Assembly (NCBI GenBank): GCA_003584005.1 | Contig: QXHL01000007.1 | Coordinates: 37,310-101,309, forward strand | Direction of reading: 5' to 3' | DNA length: 64,000 bases | From: Alicyclobacillaceae bacterium I2511 | GTDB taxonomy: Bacteria > Bacillota > Bacilli > Alicyclobacillales > Alicyclobacillaceae | In this document: piece by piece, positions 18,497 through 27,790 of the stretch | Layout of the letters: the number at the start of each line of letters is the position of its first letter | Numbering within the stretch: the stretch's first letter is position 1 | The notes under the pieces: model-generated | Told to the model about the DNA's origin: nothing | Database searches by the model: none | The model's input: the letters and a program-made list of their open reading frames with translations, nothing else | Translations under genes and position numbers: made by a program

Positions 18497-20065
18497 ATGG
18501 GCTATAATTTTGGGGCACAGATTAACCATTTAGCAGTGGAGTCACCCCACCGATTGGCGGTTTTGTGTGTCCATCCTGACTCATCGGAAGAACAGTTGAC
18601 CTATCAAGAGTTGCGACTGCAAAGCAATCGTGTGGCCCATGGACTGGCTCGTCTGGGCGTGAATCGGCAAGAACGGGTGTTAGTTCTGTTGCCGCGAGGG
18701 ATTGAGGCCTATGTGACCTACTTGGCGCTGTTAAAGCTAGGGGCCACCATTTTGCCTGGTTCTGAGATGTTGCGTGCCGGAGACCTTCGCTATCGAGTGG
18801 AGCATGCGGGTGTTCAGACGGTTATCGCACACCACACGCTGGTACAGGAGGTGGACAAAGCTCGCGCAGACTGTCCTGGTTTGGTGCGCTTTCTCAGTGT
18901 GGGTGTGGAGGTTACTGGGTGGACCAGTCTACTGGCTGCGTCGGCAAGCGAATCTGAGTCGGACATAGCGGCAGTCACGGATGAACAGGATATTGCTTTT
19001 TTGTCTTATACCAGTGGCACCACTGGTGGACCTAAAGGAGTTATTCACAGTTATTTATGGCCTCGGGAGCACCTCAAAATTGCGGGTACGTACTGGTTTG
19101 ATGCACAGCCGGGAGAGTTGTGCTGGGCGACTGCAGGACCCGGGTGGGCAAAGTGGGTGTGGAGTCCCTTTACCTCAATTTTAGGCAACGGCGCCACCGC
19201 TTTTGTTTACACTGGTCGGTTTGATCCGCAAACTTATCTGTCCTTGTTGGCAAAATACCAGGTTTCTCTCCTGTGCGCAACCCCTACAGAGTATCGACTG
19301 ATGGCGAAGGTGGACGCACTCTCGAATTATGCAGTTCATCTGCGGTCTGCCGTTTCTGCGGGGGAACCTTTGAATCGGGAAGTCATCGAAACCTTTCGCC
19401 GCGAGTTTCAAGTGGCGGTGAGGGACGGCTATGGACAGACCGAAAACAGCTTGTTGGTGGGGACGCTACAAGATATGGAGGTGAAGCCTGGTTCAATGGG
19501 AAAACCCTTTCCTGGCATGCGTGTGACAATTGTAGACGAACAGGGAAAAGAAGTGCCCCTGGGGGAAACAGGGAACATCGCTGTCCACCGCAGTTTTCCG
19601 GCCCTTTTCAAGGGGTACTTGGCAGACCCGGAGCGGACGAAGCAGGCCTTCCGCGGGGACTGGTACATCACAGGGGACCAGGGACGCATGGATGAGGATG
19701 GGTACATCTGGTTTGAAGGTCGGGCGGACGACATCATTATTTCTGCAGGGTACACAATTGGTCCTTTTGAGGTGGAAGATGCCTTAGTCAAACACCCTAA
19801 GGTGGCTGAGTGCGCTGTGGTGGCCAGCCCAGACCCAGAACGGGGCCGGATTGTCAAAGCCTTTGTCATTCTTCGAAACCCACAGGATGCACTGGACCCC
19901 GAGTTAATTTCTGAACTACAAGACCATGTGAAACGGGTGACGGCCCCTTATAAATATCCACGGGCCATTGAGTTTGTCGAAACATTACCAAAAACAAGCA
20001 GTGGCAAAATTAGGCGAATTGAACTACGCCAGCAGGAGGAAACTCGTCCGGAAAACGGCCAGTAG
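18497..20065 (+). CDS. Acyl-CoA synthetase (AMP-dependent, acetyl/medium-chain type)
   Basis: A 522-residue ligase that activates a carboxylic acid to its CoA thioester through an acyl-adenylate. The P-loop is SYTSGTTGGPKG, motif A8-type hinge is FEGRADDIIISAGYTIGPFEVE, the adenylate motif is GYGQTEN, TGDQGRMDEDGY is present, and the acetylatable lysine lies in PKTSSGKIRR near the end. Length and motifs match Acs/AcsM-type enzymes such as B. subtilis YtcI; chain-length preference cannot be read. Start ATG 18497 follows GGGGGAAT. It is a single gene converging with the glycosyltransferase. Confidence 0.9.
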   Translation: MGYNFGAQINHLAVESPHRLAVLCVHPDSSEEQLTYQELRLQSNRVAHGLARLGVNRQERVLVLLPRGIEAYVTYLALLKLGATILPGSEMLRAGDLRYRVEHAGVQTVIAHHTLVQEVDKARADCPGLVRFLSVGVEVTGWTSLLAASASESESDIAAVTDEQDIAFLSYTSGTTGGPKGVIHSYLWPREHLKIAGTYWFDAQPGELCWATAGPGWAKWVWSPFTSILGNGATAFVYTGRFDPQTYLSLLAKYQVSLLCATPTEYRLMAKVDALSNYAVHLRSAVSAGEPLNREVIETFRREFQVAVRDGYGQTENSLLVGTLQDMEVKPGSMGKPFPGMRVTIVDEQGKEVPLGETGNIAVHRSFPALFKGYLADPERTKQAFRGDWYITGDQGRMDEDGYIWFEGRADDIIISAGYTIGPFEVEDALVKHPKVAECAVVASPDPERGRIVKAFVILRNPQDALDPELISELQDHVKRVTAPYKYPRAIEFVETLPKTSSGKIRRIELRQQEETRPENGQ

Positions 20066-20107
20066 AGTCAATTTTAAAGTGCGTTATCCATACCAGCCCG
20101 GGGATTG

Positions 20108-21295
20108 CTATGCATCGGCCCGGGCTTGGTCGCGTAATGAGGTGGGTAGCACCGCAAGCAACGCGGATTCAATTTGGTCTACCCGTGCCGACCAGGACTG
20201 TCTGGATACATACTCTGCCTGCGCTGCTGCACTCGTTCTCGTTTCGCCAGTGAGGATTCTGTCCAAGGCTGCAACGGCTTCCTCTGAGGAGTTTACCAGC
20301 CACAATACTTCGTCAAGTCGTTTCAATTCCTCGCTGGTTGTGGCAATTACCTGTTTGCCAGCGGCCAGGTATTCATAGATTTTGATGGGATTGACGCTCT
20401 GAGTGAGTTCGTTGCGTACAAAAGCATGTAGAGTGACATCAAATCCACGCAAAAATTGAGGAAGTTCCTGGTAAGGTTGGAGCCCCAGCAGGTGAACGTT
20501 GTGTAAAGAGTTTAGGGCACTTACATCAGCATGCTGGGGTCCCACCAATACAAACTGAATTTGGGGACGTTGTTTGGCCATGTCGGCAATCAATGCATAG
20601 TCCACCCATGCTCCCAATCCTCCCACAAAGCCTACCCTTGGTTCGGGGATATCTCGCAGTAAAGGGTGCAGGTTGACCGTCTTTGCAGTACGAAAATGTT
20701 CAATTTCTGCGGCATTAGGAACCAGACGGACATCGCTGTGGTAGGGATTCATGTGCTCCTGCAAAGCGATGGCGGTGACAAATACCACTCGACTGGCATA
20801 AGCTAAGTTGCGCTCCATGTCCTCCACAAGGGTTGTGTTCACAAACCCTGAAAAGTGACTGTGGAGGTCTACACAGTCATAAAGTGTGGCGACAGGGGTG
20901 AGGTGGGGAATCAGGTCCACCGCACCAGGAAGCATTGGCAAGAGCAGCAAGGGTTTGTCTGTTGCGAAACGGATTTGAGACGCTAACAGGCGTTGATTGA
21001 AGCGGTTGATCCAACGATGCATATTACCGAAAGGTAAGCTGGCCACGGGTGCCAATATGCGCAAACGTCCACTGCCAGTAGCCAGTGGGGGGGTTTGTAT
21101 AGGTAGGCGGGGCAGTAGTAAGTTGCGGGATAGCAAGTCTGGATTTTTCAGCGGACTGAGCCAGGTGATGGGGCCATTGACATACAGCACATCCCATCCT
21201 CGGCGTGCCAGTTCTTTTGCAAAGTGATGGGGGCGAGCGGTGGCCCCCTGCCAAGGTACGGCAGAAGTGACCACCAAGGTTACAGATTGTGCCAT
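20108..21295 (-). CDS. Glycosyltransferase (GT-B fold, TuaH-like)
   Basis: A protein of about 395 residues starting at ATG 21295, after AAAGGAG. It opens TLVVTSAVPWQGATARPHHFAKELARRGWDVLYVNGP, the N-terminal Rossmann domain of GT-B enzymes that work on cell-surface polymers. The C-terminal domain contains IKIYEYLAAGKQVIATTSEE, the nucleotide-sugar binding helix with its conserved glutamate. It starts three bases after the CDP-alcohol phosphotransferase stop, so it is the third gene of a tight operon. The sugar donor and acceptor are unknown. Confidence 0.88.
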   Translation of the reverse strand: MAQSVTLVVTSAVPWQGATARPHHFAKELARRGWDVLYVNGPITWLSPLKNPDLLSRNLLLPRLPIQTPPLATGSGRLRILAPVASLPFGNMHRWINRFNQRLLASQIRFATDKPLLLLPMLPGAVDLIPHLTPVATLYDCVDLHSHFSGFVNTTLVEDMERNLAYASRVVFVTAIALQEHMNPYHSDVRLVPNAAEIEHFRTAKTVNLHPLLRDIPEPRVGFVGGLGAWVDYALIADMAKQRPQIQFVLVGPQHADVSALNSLHNVHLLGLQPYQELPQFLRGFDVTLHAFVRNELTQSVNPIKIYEYLAAGKQVIATTSEELKRLDEVLWLVNSSEEAVAALDRILTGETRTSAAAQAEYVSRQSWSARVDQIESALLAVLPTSLRDQARADA

Positions 21296-21297
21296 TC

Positions 21298-22125
21298 TCA
21301 AAAACTCCTTTTGGGGGGTTGTCCAGCGGTCTGTCGGCGGAACTTGAGATAATCGATGATGGGGCGATAGATGGCCATGGCCAGCCCAAGTAAGGAAACA
21401 AACACAAACAGCGGATAAATCCAATTGAAAGCCACAAAGATGAGCATAGTGAAATACTGCTCGCCAATGATAAATGCACGAAATGGAATGAGGGAGCGCC
21501 AGCGCTGAATGCGTTCAAATAATCTCGAGTCTGCTTCAATATTGGGTTTTGTGCCCTCAAAGGACTGTGGGACAGAGCTCTCAGTAGCGGGAGATGGATG
21601 GGCCTGATTCGCAGCCGCAGCTGCCCAACGGTCTGCCGCAGGTCCGCGAATCAGTTTGATTTGACCGAAGTACTCTAATAAATAGAGACTGAAAAGGGCA
21701 AACATAGCCCACATCCAGATATGGGTATCACCAGGGTGAAATCGGGTGTAGCCATAAGCAAGACTGAAATACATGACAAATTCTTTGATTCGGTCTGCAG
21801 TTTGGTCTAGCCACCCACCCAGGGCGGAAAAGTGTTGTCGGTAGCGGGCCAATTGCCCATCTGCACAATCGAATACGTAAGAAACTTGGACCAGGATGAG
21901 TCCAATGAGAACCACGGAGCGAACACCCGTGGCATAACACAAAGACCCTAGCAAAACCAGCGCTAAGGCGGCCAGGGTGAGAATATTGGGGGTCACCCAG
22001 GTATTACGGACGAGGTACACAAGTCGCAAAGAAAAGCTGTAGTACAAATGATTGGTCCAGATATCCGTGGGTCTTTTGGCAGATGCGTGTATCTTAGCAA
22101 AGTCGCTGTTCATTGTTGCTTTCAC
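21298..22125 (-). CDS. CDP-alcohol phosphatidyltransferase family membrane enzyme
   Basis: A 275-residue membrane protein with about six helices. The family motif D-x2-D-G-x2-A-R-x8-9-G-x3-D-x3-D is complete in FDCADGQLARYRQHFSALGGWLDQTAD. These enzymes displace CMP from a CDP-linked substrate with an alcohol. A hydrophilic insertion (about 165-205) rich in Ala, Pro and Ser separates two membrane halves. The GTG start at 22125 overlaps the stop of the nucleotidyltransferase (GTGA). Together the pair could make a CDP-activated polar group and transfer it to an acceptor, as in inositol-phosphate or phospholipid synthesis. Confidence 0.88.
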   Translation of the reverse strand: MKATMNSDFAKIHASAKRPTDIWTNHLYYSFSLRLVYLVRNTWVTPNILTLAALALVLLGSLCYATGVRSVVLIGLILVQVSYVFDCADGQLARYRQHFSALGGWLDQTADRIKEFVMYFSLAYGYTRFHPGDTHIWMWAMFALFSLYLLEYFGQIKLIRGPAADRWAAAAANQAHPSPATESSVPQSFEGTKPNIEADSRLFERIQRWRSLIPFRAFIIGEQYFTMLIFVAFNWIYPLFVFVSLLGLAMAIYRPIIDYLKFRRQTAGQPPKRSF

Positions 22126-22868
22126 CTCTGCTCCTTGATTCCTGCAAAGGTTGTTAAAACCTGTTGCACAGCGTATTCGTAGTCTTCCGGGAAATCCACT
22201 TCCACACAGGGTAAGCCAGTAATATCGACAGCGGTTAAACCAGTTTTGTGGGGCATGACGTCGAGGGCATGCTCAAAAAAACGCATCTCATTTCCTGACA
22301 CAGCGTGTGCCAACACGGCCTTACGAAAACGTCCAGCGAACTCGCCTGCAAATTTTGCGACCCCAATAAACTCTCCGTAGCACAGCTTTGGGTCCAGATG
22401 TTTGCCAATTTGCAGCACTTGCTGATCTTGAACCAGCACCTTAACCTCTTCTTCCCGGCACTGTTTGCGGTCTACTGCGAGAAATCCACCGTTTTGCAGC
22501 TTGGCCAAACGTCTCAGTATGGCATCGTCAAAAACCACGTCTGCGTTCAGGTAATAAAAGTCACCCTGATACTGTTGCAAGGCCAGGCTTAGGGAGAACA
22601 GAGTGTTGGTTGTCGCAAAATTGGAATTGGTGACATAGGTCACAGATAAATTTGGATAGTGTGTGGCAATATGGTCTTCAATAGATTCCTTGCGGTATCC
22701 CACAACTAAGATAATATTGGTAACTCCCACGGCGATTAATGACTGCAACTGCCAATCTAAAATAGTCTTAGGCCCCATTGGTAAAAGGCACTTTGGTTTG
22801 TGATTCGTCAACGGGCGCAAGCGAGCAGATTGCCCAGCCGCCAGAATGACGGCGCAAATCGGTTGCAT
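22122..22868 (-). CDS. Sugar/alcohol-phosphate nucleotidyltransferase
   Basis: A 248-residue nucleotidyltransferase. The signature ILAAGQSARLRPLTNHKPKCLLP carries the GxGxR-like loop and the catalytic lysine, and YYLNADVVFDD provides the metal-binding aspartate. The size resembles LicC-type phosphocholine or inositol-1-phosphate cytidylyltransferases rather than large GlmU proteins. It is the first gene of a three-gene operon; ATG 22868 follows AAGGAG by about ten bases. The neighbouring CDP-alcohol phosphotransferase makes CTP the likely donor; this is inference. Confidence 0.88.
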   Translation of the reverse strand: MQPICAVILAAGQSARLRPLTNHKPKCLLPMGPKTILDWQLQSLIAVGVTNIILVVGYRKESIEDHIATHYPNLSVTYVTNSNFATTNTLFSLSLALQQYQGDFYYLNADVVFDDAILRRLAKLQNGGFLAVDRKQCREEEVKVLVQDQQVLQIGKHLDPKLCYGEFIGVAKFAGEFAGRFRKAVLAHAVSGNEMRFFEHALDVMPHKTGLTAVDITGLPCVEVDFPEDYEYAVQQVLTTFAGIKEQR

Positions 22869-22997
22869 TTATGCCAACTCCTTCGTTGTCTTCCAAAATG
22901 CACAGCGGCAAAAGCTTGTCCACAAAACCTACAGAAGGTAAAGTTTGTCCCACTGGGGTCTGCATCTCTCTTATTTAATCAGCCAGTCCATGGGCAG

Positions 22998-24311
22998 TCA
23001 AGGGGCAGCAGGCTCGGCAAATGGACCGTCTTCCTCTTCCAGGTAAAGAACTCGGGAGGATTCATCATAGGCAAATAGTTCAGAATATCGCCCCCAGTCT
23101 ATGACAATATCCAGTTGTGCGTCGGCAGCTTCACTACCGACGTTTTTGCGAATTACCTCAAGAAAGAATTCCCTAGGCATGCGTCGATTGCGTTTGGAGT
23201 CTAAAACCCACCGAATTCGCTCGAAAATTGGAATTCGTTCTAGCAAGCGAGCGCGAAATAGCTCTTTGCGTTCCAATAAAGTAGCGCTGGCAAACTGTTT
23301 GCCTATTGGGGTCAAGGAAATGTCTCCCTGGCTGACCTCGGCAAATTCTAGCAATCCGCAAGCTTCCACAATAGGTAAAAGGTCATCCAACTCAAACATA
23401 ATTTGGTCTGCAAGTTTGTATAGGTCTGATTTAACCGCTAAGTCATCCAACAGTTCCAAAAACCCGGTCAGAGCACCCGAGGGGACCTGGGGCAGGGGGA
23501 TGTATTTGCGCCCCCCTGTGGCCGTGTCTTCGGCTTCTGGCTGGATGTCACGGGAGTGTGTCAAAATCATGTAGATTCGGTCCACGACATGTGTGAAGGA
23601 TTCCTCCTTGCGATCTCGCCAGTGGGGGAGACCAATGTGGATGTCGGCAATTACGGTGGCAGGGTCTCGCGAAAGAACCACAGCCCGGTCTGCCATATAG
23701 ACCGCTTCTTCAATTCCATGCGTGACCATGACAATAGATTTTGTCGGAATTTTGTGTTCCAACCATAACTCCAACAGGTCTCGACGCAGATTCTCCGCCG
23801 TCAGCACATCCAAGGCGGAAAATGGTTCATCCATGAGGAGAATGTCCGGTTCAGCCACCAGTGCCCGACCCAAGCCCACCCGTTGCCGCATGCCCCCGGA
23901 CAATTCCTTCGGGTAAGCCCCTTCAAACCCGTCTAATCCCACCATATCGATGACAGCCAAGGCGCGACGGCGTTTTTCGGGGTTGGGAAAGTCCTTGTAG
24001 CGCAGTCCTAACTCCACGTTTTGTAGCACTGTTAACCAGGGAAACAGGGCAAAGGATTGAAACACCATGCTGACACCTGGATTGGTCCCCAGAATGGGGT
24101 GGTCGAGGAATTTCACAGTACCTGTGGTGGGGTGTATCAATCCGGCAATAATGCGCAGTAGGGTGGACTTTCCAGACCCCGAAGGGCCTAGGATGGCCAC
24201 AAATTCTCCAGTCGTAATGCGGAGGTCAATATCTTTTAAAACGGTCACCTTGTGCTCCCCAGGGGAGTCGTAGCGTTGGTTGATTTGCTTGAGTTCCAGT
24301 AAGTCTGTCAT
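22998..24311 (-). CDS. ABC transporter ATPase, NitT/TauT type with C-terminal AAA-associated domain
   Basis: A 437-residue protein. Residues 1-250 are an ABC ATPase with Walker A GPSGSGKST, signature LSGGMRQRV and Walker B ILLMDEPFSALD, most like the nitrate/sulfonate/bicarbonate group. The last 170 residues form the extra domain found in a subset of these ATPases (about 280-437, helical, with DQIMFELDDLLPIVEACGLL). I choose ATG 24311 because GAGGTG is then seven bases upstream. It follows the double permease with only a short gap. No substrate-binding protein gene is next to it. Confidence 0.9.
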   Translation of the reverse strand: MTDLLELKQINQRYDSPGEHKVTVLKDIDLRITTGEFVAILGPSGSGKSTLLRIIAGLIHPTTGTVKFLDHPILGTNPGVSMVFQSFALFPWLTVLQNVELGLRYKDFPNPEKRRRALAVIDMVGLDGFEGAYPKELSGGMRQRVGLGRALVAEPDILLMDEPFSALDVLTAENLRRDLLELWLEHKIPTKSIVMVTHGIEEAVYMADRAVVLSRDPATVIADIHIGLPHWRDRKEESFTHVVDRIYMILTHSRDIQPEAEDTATGGRKYIPLPQVPSGALTGFLELLDDLAVKSDLYKLADQIMFELDDLLPIVEACGLLEFAEVSQGDISLTPIGKQFASATLLERKELFRARLLERIPIFERIRWVLDSKRNRRMPREFFLEVIRKNVGSEAADAQLDIVIDWGRYSELFAYDESSRVLYLEEEDGPFAEPAAP

Positions 24312-24322
24312 ATCCATTCACC

Positions 24323-26065
24323 TCAGATAATTCGAAAACGTTTTTCTGCAACTTTTTGCAAGGGACGCCAGACAATTCGGTTCACAGTGGTGACAAAGGC
24401 AGCCATGACCACAATGCTCAAGACGATGGCTGGCCAATCTCCAAGTGTGGTCACTTGTGTGATGTAGGCGCCTAAACCGGTAGCCACCAGGGTCTGCTGT
24501 TTCCAGGTCACCAATTCGGCAATGATACTAGCGTTCCAGGCACCGCCGCTGGCGGTGATGCAGCCCGTAACTATATAGGGGAAAAGCGCTGGCAGCAAAA
24601 GTCGTCGCCAGCGCTCCCAACCGCGTAACCCGAGTACTCGGGTGGCTTCTTTAAGGTCACTGGGAATGGCCTGTGCTCCAGCAATCACATTAAATAAAAT
24701 ATACCATTGAGTGCCCAGCATCATCAGAAAAAGGGAACCAATTTGAAAGTTAACGTGCAGCTCCAAATACACCAAGGTCACCAGGGGAAAGACCATGTTT
24801 GCTGGAAAGGAGGCCGCAATTTGGACCAATGGCTGAGTAATGCGGGATGCCCGTGGATGCAGTCCTATCGCTACCCCCACTGGAACGGTCCACAACAGCG
24901 CCAGCACTGTGGAAGACATCACTCTAGTTAAGGTAAACACACCGAGGATTATGACATGGAATATTTGTGGCCAGCCCAGTTTTGCAATTTCGACGGTTCC
25001 TTGGAATCCATAGTAGAAAACGAGCAGTATCCCCAAAAGAGCAACCCCCCGCGACAGCCAAGGTTTCCAAGCTGAAGAGTGTGGGGTGATAGAAGAATGG
25101 GTTTGTTTATGTCGACTAGATTTGACAAAGTTTACGACGGTGGAGTCGATGGCTCGAAGCATTGAACCAAAAATGTGTTCAGAAATCCATAAAGCCAAGC
25201 GGGATCTGTGGAGAAATTTGAGAAACCAAGACTCAATTGGATCATCCGCATGGGTATCCAGCTTAAAGCGTTGGGCCCAAACTACTAGCGGTCGCCAGAA
25301 TAACTGGTCCACCACCACAATCATCACAACCATGGTAGACATGGCTTCCAACAGGGCAGGAATGTTACCTTGTTGCATAGCTGTGGCCATATAAGACCCA
25401 ATTCCAGGAAGTTGAATGTGATGATTGAGTACGGAAATGGATTCGCTGGCAGCTAAAAAAAACCAACCCCCCCCAAAGGACATCATGCTGTTCCATACCA
25501 GTCCGATGGCCGCATAGGGCAATTCTAGGTGTGTGAAGCGGGAATAGGAGTCAAGCCGTGATATGGCAGCGGCATCCTGTAACTCCCGGGGTAAATTGGT
25601 GATGGAGTAATAAAGACTGAAGGTCATGTTCCACACTTGGCCTGTAAAAATGGCAAAAATAGAGGCTAATTCTAAGCCCAACAACCGATGCGGAAAGAGG
25701 CCCATAAATGCGGTCACCGTGACAGAGAGAAAGCCTAGAACAGGGACAGATTGGAGAATATCTAGCAGTGGAATCATGATTTTTTCTGCGCGTCGGTGGA
25801 TTGCAGCAAACCGAGCGTACACAAAGGTAAACAATAAAGAAAAGAAAAACGCGATAAACATGCGCAACAGGGAACGACCGGCATAATAAGGCAGAAGCCA
25901 CCAGTCCAGGTGAATAACTGGCTGGTCCACGTCTGAAAAGTGCACATCCATGCCGGAACCCAGGGTGACAAGGGCGTACAACAGAGCAAACACCAGCAGC
26001 GCAATGATGGCATCAACCCAAGTGAACTTTGTGGTCAAGGGAAACCGTTGCCGCGGCCACTTCAT
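24323..26065 (-). CDS. Fused double ABC permease (NitT/TauT type)
   Basis: A protein of about 580 residues that contains two copies of the BPD_transp_1 permease domain. The first (about 60-260) has the EAA-type loop ELQDAAAISRLDSYSRFTHLELP. The second (about 350-560) has DLKEATRVLGLRGWERWRRLLLP. Each has about five to six helices, so one polypeptide supplies the whole membrane channel. Start ATG 26065 follows AGGAGGGGG. Bacterial relatives usually have two separate or homodimeric permeases. Substrate unknown; no binding protein is adjacent. Confidence 0.9.
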   Translation of the reverse strand: MKWPRQRFPLTTKFTWVDAIIALLVFALLYALVTLGSGMDVHFSDVDQPVIHLDWWLLPYYAGRSLLRMFIAFFFSLLFTFVYARFAAIHRRAEKIMIPLLDILQSVPVLGFLSVTVTAFMGLFPHRLLGLELASIFAIFTGQVWNMTFSLYYSITNLPRELQDAAAISRLDSYSRFTHLELPYAAIGLVWNSMMSFGGGWFFLAASESISVLNHHIQLPGIGSYMATAMQQGNIPALLEAMSTMVVMIVVVDQLFWRPLVVWAQRFKLDTHADDPIESWFLKFLHRSRLALWISEHIFGSMLRAIDSTVVNFVKSSRHKQTHSSITPHSSAWKPWLSRGVALLGILLVFYYGFQGTVEIAKLGWPQIFHVIILGVFTLTRVMSSTVLALLWTVPVGVAIGLHPRASRITQPLVQIAASFPANMVFPLVTLVYLELHVNFQIGSLFLMMLGTQWYILFNVIAGAQAIPSDLKEATRVLGLRGWERWRRLLLPALFPYIVTGCITASGGAWNASIIAELVTWKQQTLVATGLGAYITQVTTLGDWPAIVLSIVVMAAFVTTVNRIVWRPLQKVAEKRFRII

Positions 26066-26133
26066 TGGACCCCCTCCTAACGGCACCGCTGTGGTGTACA
26101 AATTCGTCCGTAATGGTGGGGCAATAGGGCACT

Positions 26134-26153
26134 GGTACTACAGGGTACTACAG
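26134..26153 (+). repeat. Tandem 10-bp repeat GGTACTACAG
   Basis: Two exact copies (26134-26143, 26144-26153), and a partial third GGTACTGTAA at 26166. It lies in the 361-base gap between the divergent permease and livJ genes, about 200 bases upstream of the livJ promoter. It may be a regulator site, but no regulator is assigned. The rest of the gap holds the livJ promoter and nothing else I can identify. Confidence 0.5.
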
Positions 26154-26349
26154 TCCTGCCCACTCTGGTACTGTAACATCCGAATCTTGGTGAAACAAGC
26201 AAGCTTTTGTCTGTTACAAAAGTAATTCAGGGAACCGCAGGCGGGTGTGGCGCAAAAGTAGTGTCATGGTAAAAAAAGGAGCAGTGGGATGGGATAGTGG
26301 GAAATGATCGGAAAAAATCCACACTATTTCATAAATTATACATTCCATA

Positions 26350-26378
26350 TTGATTTGCTTTTTCTTTTTTGCTATCAT
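26350..26378 (+). promoter_or_regulatory. Promoter of the branched-chain amino acid transport operon
   Basis: TTGATT (26350-26355) and TATCAT (26373-26378) are exactly 17 bases apart within an AT-rich tract, with the GTG start about 50 bases downstream. Confidence 0.7.
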
Positions 26379-26426
26379 ATTTCTGATTCGATTCCAAATA
26401 ATAAGACAAATAAGGGGGCATTCCAT

Positions 26427-27680
26427 GTGAAAAAGTTAAAAAAGACACTTGTGGCCACGACAGCCGTCGCCACTACATTGGCGCTGATTGCTGGCTGTGG
26501 CACCAGCGGTAGCAGCAATACCAGCAACACGAGCGGGCCAAGTGGGACAGGATCAGCAACACCGGCAAGCAACGAGATTACGGTGGGTACGTTGTATGCA
26601 AGTTCCGGTGCTTACGCAACTTCATCTATGCCAGAGTACGCGGGCCTGAAGTTGTGGGTGGATCAGGTAAACGCGGCTGGCGGGGTTCAAGTGAAGGCTA
26701 CAGGAAAGAAAGAAAAGATAAAGCTAATTGCATACAATGACCAAAGCAGTGTTTCTACGGCGACAAATTTGTATAATCAACTGATTACACAGAATAAGGT
26801 CAATATCTTAGTATCAGATTTTGGGTCGGTGCTTACGTCGGTGGCAGTGCCTATTGCGCAAGAAAATAAAATGCTGTTGTTTGATCCAACAGGGTCTGGG
26901 GCCACATTCTTCACGCCCAATAATCCATATATTGTATTGACAGCGTTGCCGACATCTCAAATTTGGCCTGATAGCTTGGCACAATATTTAACGAATCATG
27001 GTATTAAGCATCCCGCGATTTTGTACTGTGAAAATGATTTCGACCAATCGCAGAACACTACTTTAATGCAAAAGCTACAGGCGGCTGGTATCACCCCCGT
27101 ATATGACAATGGAGTGGCGACATCCACATCTAACTACTCTGTGTTGGTACATGATATTGCCGCAAAAAATCCTGATATGGTGATGGAATTAGGGTACCCA
27201 AACAATGACATTGCGTTTTTGCAAGCGCTTCAGTCCACAGGCACCAAGTTTAACAAAACCTTTGTGATTTTCCCTGGACAATTGCCAGCACTGTTTGAAA
27301 AAGATTTCCCTATCTCTCAATTGAGCGGATTGTACACCTACCCGACACCCCCGTTTATCAACTACAAGAACGTGAATTATGGGTTGACTTTGCCAAACTT
27401 TGAAAGCCAGTACAAGTCTTCGACAGGTCAGACAGCCAACTTTCTAAGTGTGGCTGGCTATACCACAGGTCTCATTGTGCAAAAGACTTTGGAGACCTCA
27501 ACCAGCTTAAGTCAGCAAGACCTGCGCGCTGCGGTGAATCAGTTCTCCGGCACTATTGTAACATTGGATGGACCTTTCAAAGTGGACAGCACCACGGGCG
27601 CACAACTGGGTGAGACCTTACCCGTCGGTCAGTTAGTATCGAATGGCAAGGGCGGATTGGGCGTGAATATTCTTAAGTAA
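26427..27680 (+). CDS. livJ: Branched-chain amino acid ABC transporter substrate-binding lipoprotein
   Basis: A 417-residue protein with GTG start nine bases after AGGGGG. The signal peptide (VKKLKKTLVATT, then ALIAGC) ends in a lipobox, so the mature protein is anchored to the outer face of the membrane at Cys. A Ser/Thr/Asn-rich spacer follows. The body begins EITVGTLYASSGAYA and has a LivJ/LivK type I periplasmic-binding fold. It feeds the LivHMGF complex encoded directly downstream. Actual ligand (Leu/Ile/Val, amide, urea) cannot be told from sequence. Confidence 0.92.
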   Translation: MKKLKKTLVATTAVATTLALIAGCGTSGSSNTSNTSGPSGTGSATPASNEITVGTLYASSGAYATSSMPEYAGLKLWVDQVNAAGGVQVKATGKKEKIKLIAYNDQSSVSTATNLYNQLITQNKVNILVSDFGSVLTSVAVPIAQENKMLLFDPTGSGATFFTPNNPYIVLTALPTSQIWPDSLAQYLTNHGIKHPAILYCENDFDQSQNTTLMQKLQAAGITPVYDNGVATSTSNYSVLVHDIAAKNPDMVMELGYPNNDIAFLQALQSTGTKFNKTFVIFPGQLPALFEKDFPISQLSGLYTYPTPPFINYKNVNYGLTLPNFESQYKSSTGQTANFLSVAGYTTGLIVQKTLETSTSLSQQDLRAAVNQFSGTIVTLDGPFKVDSTTGAQLGETLPVGQLVSNGKGGLGVNILK

Positions 27681-27706
27681 TTTTTATTGGTGTATACAGT
27701 GTAGAG

Positions 27707-27754
27707 GGTGCCCCCGCTTCCCGCTTATAAAGGATGCGGGTGCACCTACTTTTC
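27707..27754 (+). terminator. Attenuating hairpin between livJ and livH
   Basis: GGTGCCCCCGC (27707-27717) pairs with GCGGGTGCACC (27736-27746), one mismatch in 11, followed by TACTTTTC. Partial termination here would give more binding protein than permease, a common arrangement in ABC operons. It also argues that livH starts downstream at 27791, not inside the hairpin at 27734. Confidence 0.55.
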
Positions 27755-27790
27755 ATAAGAAAACAACTTGAAAACAGCGGTCTGCTAAGA

